A stretch of DNA of 64,000 nucleotides from Chloroflexota bacterium (GTDB lineage Bacteria > Chloroflexota > UBA11872): contig JAPOVQ010000006.1 of the NCBI GenBank assembly GCA_026708035.1, forward strand, positions 1 through 64,000, given 5' to 3'. The notes beneath the pieces are model-generated. The model saw only the letters and a program-made list of their open reading frames with translations, did not search any database and was not told where the DNA came from. Position numbers and translations under genes: made by a program. This document shows, piece by piece, positions 62,724-64,000 of the stretch (the first letter of the stretch is position 1; every line of letters begins with the position of its first letter).

Positions 62724-63482
62724 ATGGACGGCAATGCCGGAACGATGTTCCTCGAGATGGTCGACATCTCCGTGCGCTACGGGGCCGTGCGCGCACTGAC
62801 CGACGTGTCGCTGGGGGTCCGGAAGGGCGAAGTCGTCGCGGTGATGGGTCCCAACGGGGCCGGAAAATCCACCGTGCTCAAGGCCATCATGGGCCTCGCG
62901 CCCGTGGTCGGCGGCGAAGTCTACTGGCGTCAGGAACCGCTAGATGCGGCGACCCACGAGATCGTCAAACAGGGCATCGCGTTCGTGCCGCAAGGCCGGC
63001 GCGTCTTCACCCATCTCACCATTCAAGAGAACCTGGAGATGGGCTGCCTCTATCTGAACGACGACACCGAGAAGGCCCGCCGCCTCGATTCAGTCCTGGA
63101 GCTCTTCCCGATCCTGCACGAGAAGCGCCGCGACTACGCCAGCCAGATGTCCGGCGGGCAGCAGCAAATGCTGGCCCTGGGCCGCGGGCTCATGGCCGCC
63201 CCGGACGTGCTGCTGCTCGACGAGCCGACCCTGGGCCTGGCGCCAGTCGTGGTCAAGGAGGTGTTTCAGAAAGTCGCCGAGATCAGCGAGCGACTCAACA
63301 CCACCATCATGGTCGTCGAGCACAACATCAAAGGCGTGCTCGACATCGTCGACCGCGCCTACGTCCTCGACATGGGCCGCGTCGTCCACGACGGCACGCC
63401 CCAATCGGTCCAAGAGACCGACATCCTGACCCAGGTCTTCTTGGGCAAGGTCGACGCGGGGGAAGACCAAGACGCGGAGTAG
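62724..63482 (+). CDS. livF: Branched-chain amino-acid-type ABC transporter ATPase LivF
   Basis: 252 residues from ATG 62724; the frame is open upstream within livG but that part is not used. Walker A G-P-N-G-A-G-K-S-T, signature Q-M-S-G-G-Q-Q-Q-M-L-A-L-G-R-G-L, Walker B V-L-L-L-D-E-P-T-L-G-L-A-P. F-V-P-Q-G-R-R-V-F is the LivF-specific Q-loop. It ends the livJHMGF operon; no amino-acid catabolic gene follows. Confidence 0.95.
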   Translation: MDGNAGTMFLEMVDISVRYGAVRALTDVSLGVRKGEVVAVMGPNGAGKSTVLKAIMGLAPVVGGEVYWRQEPLDAATHEIVKQGIAFVPQGRRVFTHLTIQENLEMGCLYLNDDTEKARRLDSVLELFPILHEKRRDYASQMSGGQQQMLALGRGLMAAPDVLLLDEPTLGLAPVVVKEVFQKVAEISERLNTTIMVVEHNIKGVLDIVDRAYVLDMGRVVHDGTPQSVQETDILTQVFLGKVDAGEDQDAE

Positions 63483-63618
63483 GGGTGCGAGGCACCATCA
63501 AGCGAGATCCGACGCACCACGCACGGCCTCGGGATCGTCGCACGGATCAATCCTAGACTCTCGCTCTGGGAGACGCTTGCAAACCCCGGTAGTGCTGATC
63601 ACAGTCGGCGCAGGCTGG

Positions 63619-63638
63619 ATTCCGGCCTTCGCCGGAAT
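63619..63638. repeat. Palindromic dispersed repeat
   Basis: ATTCCGGCcttcGCCGGAAT, the same element as at 34442-34461 and 44228-44247. Confidence 0.75.
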
Positions 63639-63704
63639 GGCGGACCGATTTGCAACGGAAGCCTCTCGCGACAACGGCGTGAGGATTGCGAAAGGAAGAA
63701 CCAC

Positions 63705-63902
63705 ATGCCACACGTTCCCAATGATGCATTGCGGCAAGTCCAAGAGGCCCTCGAGAGGTACGAAAAAGTAGTCGAGGATAGTTGCCTAAAGAGATCAACG
63801 CGGGATACGTACATAGTGCATGCGCGAAACTTCGTACGCTGGCTCGACGATGACTTCGAGCCAGGCGGGACGTTGAAGAGCCAAGCAGGCGCCGCAAGGT
63901 AG
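63705..63902 (+). CDS. Small protein like an integrase N-terminal (SAM-like) domain
   Basis: 65 residues from ATG 63705, with a good AAAGGAAG site upstream. The sequence L-E-R-Y-E-K-V-V-E-D-S then S-T-R-D-T-Y-I-V-H-A-R-N-F-V-R-W-L looks like the core-binding domain of tyrosine recombinases. But the catalytic domain is missing: a stop comes after residue 65. It could be a truncated recombinase or a small DNA-binding protein in its own right. The 63483-63704 stretch before it holds a dispersed repeat; the 98 bases after it show no certain gene. Confidence 0.6.
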   Translation: MPHVPNDALRQVQEALERYEKVVEDSCLKRSTRDTYIVHARNFVRWLDDDFEPGGTLKSQAGAAR

Positions 63903-64000
63903 CGATGTTCCGCCACTATGGCCGGGCGCAGTCTGGCGCAGATCCGAAATGCCGTCTCGGGGCGGCGCCACGCCTACACGTGGACGTCTAGCTCGCCGTC

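Noticed and set aside
63974-64000. C-terminal end of a minus-strand gene (D-G-E-L-D-V-H-V, stop at 63974-63976)
   Set aside because: Only nine codons are visible, too few to support a call.

Overview
The window is high-GC bacterial chromosome. The best guess at lineage is Chloroflexota, perhaps a marine or symbiont Dehalococcoidia/SAR202-type organism. This is inferred from the exported GYPIS-type domain in front of an M23 peptidase, the extended oligopeptide-binding protein, tandem ERG4/ERG24-like membrane proteins, many aldo/keto reductase and amidohydrolase genes, and abundant short palindromic intergenic repeats. No 16S gene or other decisive marker is present, so the lineage remains an inference.

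Layout. 0-13 kb is a defence island. It holds the C-terminus of a type ISP restriction-modification enzyme, a two-gene module (orphan protein plus XRE/ImmA-IrrE metallopeptidase), a complete type I-E CRISPR-Cas operon (cas3-cas8e-cse2-cas7e-cas5e-cas6e-cas1-cas2), and an array of 22 repeats and 21 spacers. 13.4-25.2 kb carries a lipid kinase, tRNA-Arg, an exported M23 peptidase, a YihY/BrkB membrane protein, a polysaccharide cluster (two glycosyltransferases, a priming phosphosugar transferase, two Wzz-like proteins, a BY-kinase-like protein without a P-loop), and two tandem aldo/keto reductases. 25.3-26 kb is rplU-rpmA-tRNA-Ala. Downstream of this tRNA lies a mosaic region: a DUF6364-like/PIN toxin-antitoxin pair bracketed by a decayed copy of the tRNA, purC, a HAD phosphatase, a truncated copy of the 5' end of a flavin oxidoreductase gene, and the intact oxidoreductase between two unrelated-looking multi-pass membrane proteins.

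32-39 kb holds a possible PD-(D/E)xK protein, a Phd/VapC-type module with a perfect 20-bp palindromic operator, a three-gene RimK ATP-grasp / retropepsin-like / M14 deacylase operon, and katG. 39.4-50.5 kb is metabolic and signalling: DUF1801, methyltransferase, amidohydrolase, two ERG4/ERG24-like proteins, PhnB-like VOC protein, two response regulators (one with a PP2C phosphatase), a peptide ABC binding protein with an extra N-terminal domain, a 118-bp tandem repeat and a FIST sensor protein. 50.7-55.5 kb is a second accessory/defence segment: a large N6-adenine methyltransferase, and a DUF5131 three-Cys protein with its partner TcmP in AT-rich DNA. 55.9-63.5 kb is metabolic: a small orphan, a beta-hydroxyacid dehydrogenase, a cupin and a complete branched-chain amino-acid-type ABC transporter (livJHMGF order). 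An integrase-N-domain-like small protein lies at the right edge.

No single unmistakably new system was seen. The best candidates for undescribed biology are the orphan/XRE-ImmA pair beside CRISPR, the DUF5131/TcmP pair, the RimK-retropepsin-M14 operon and the tRNA-Ala-bracketed toxin-antitoxin cassette. All function calls come from reading motifs and recalling families; no database search was run.
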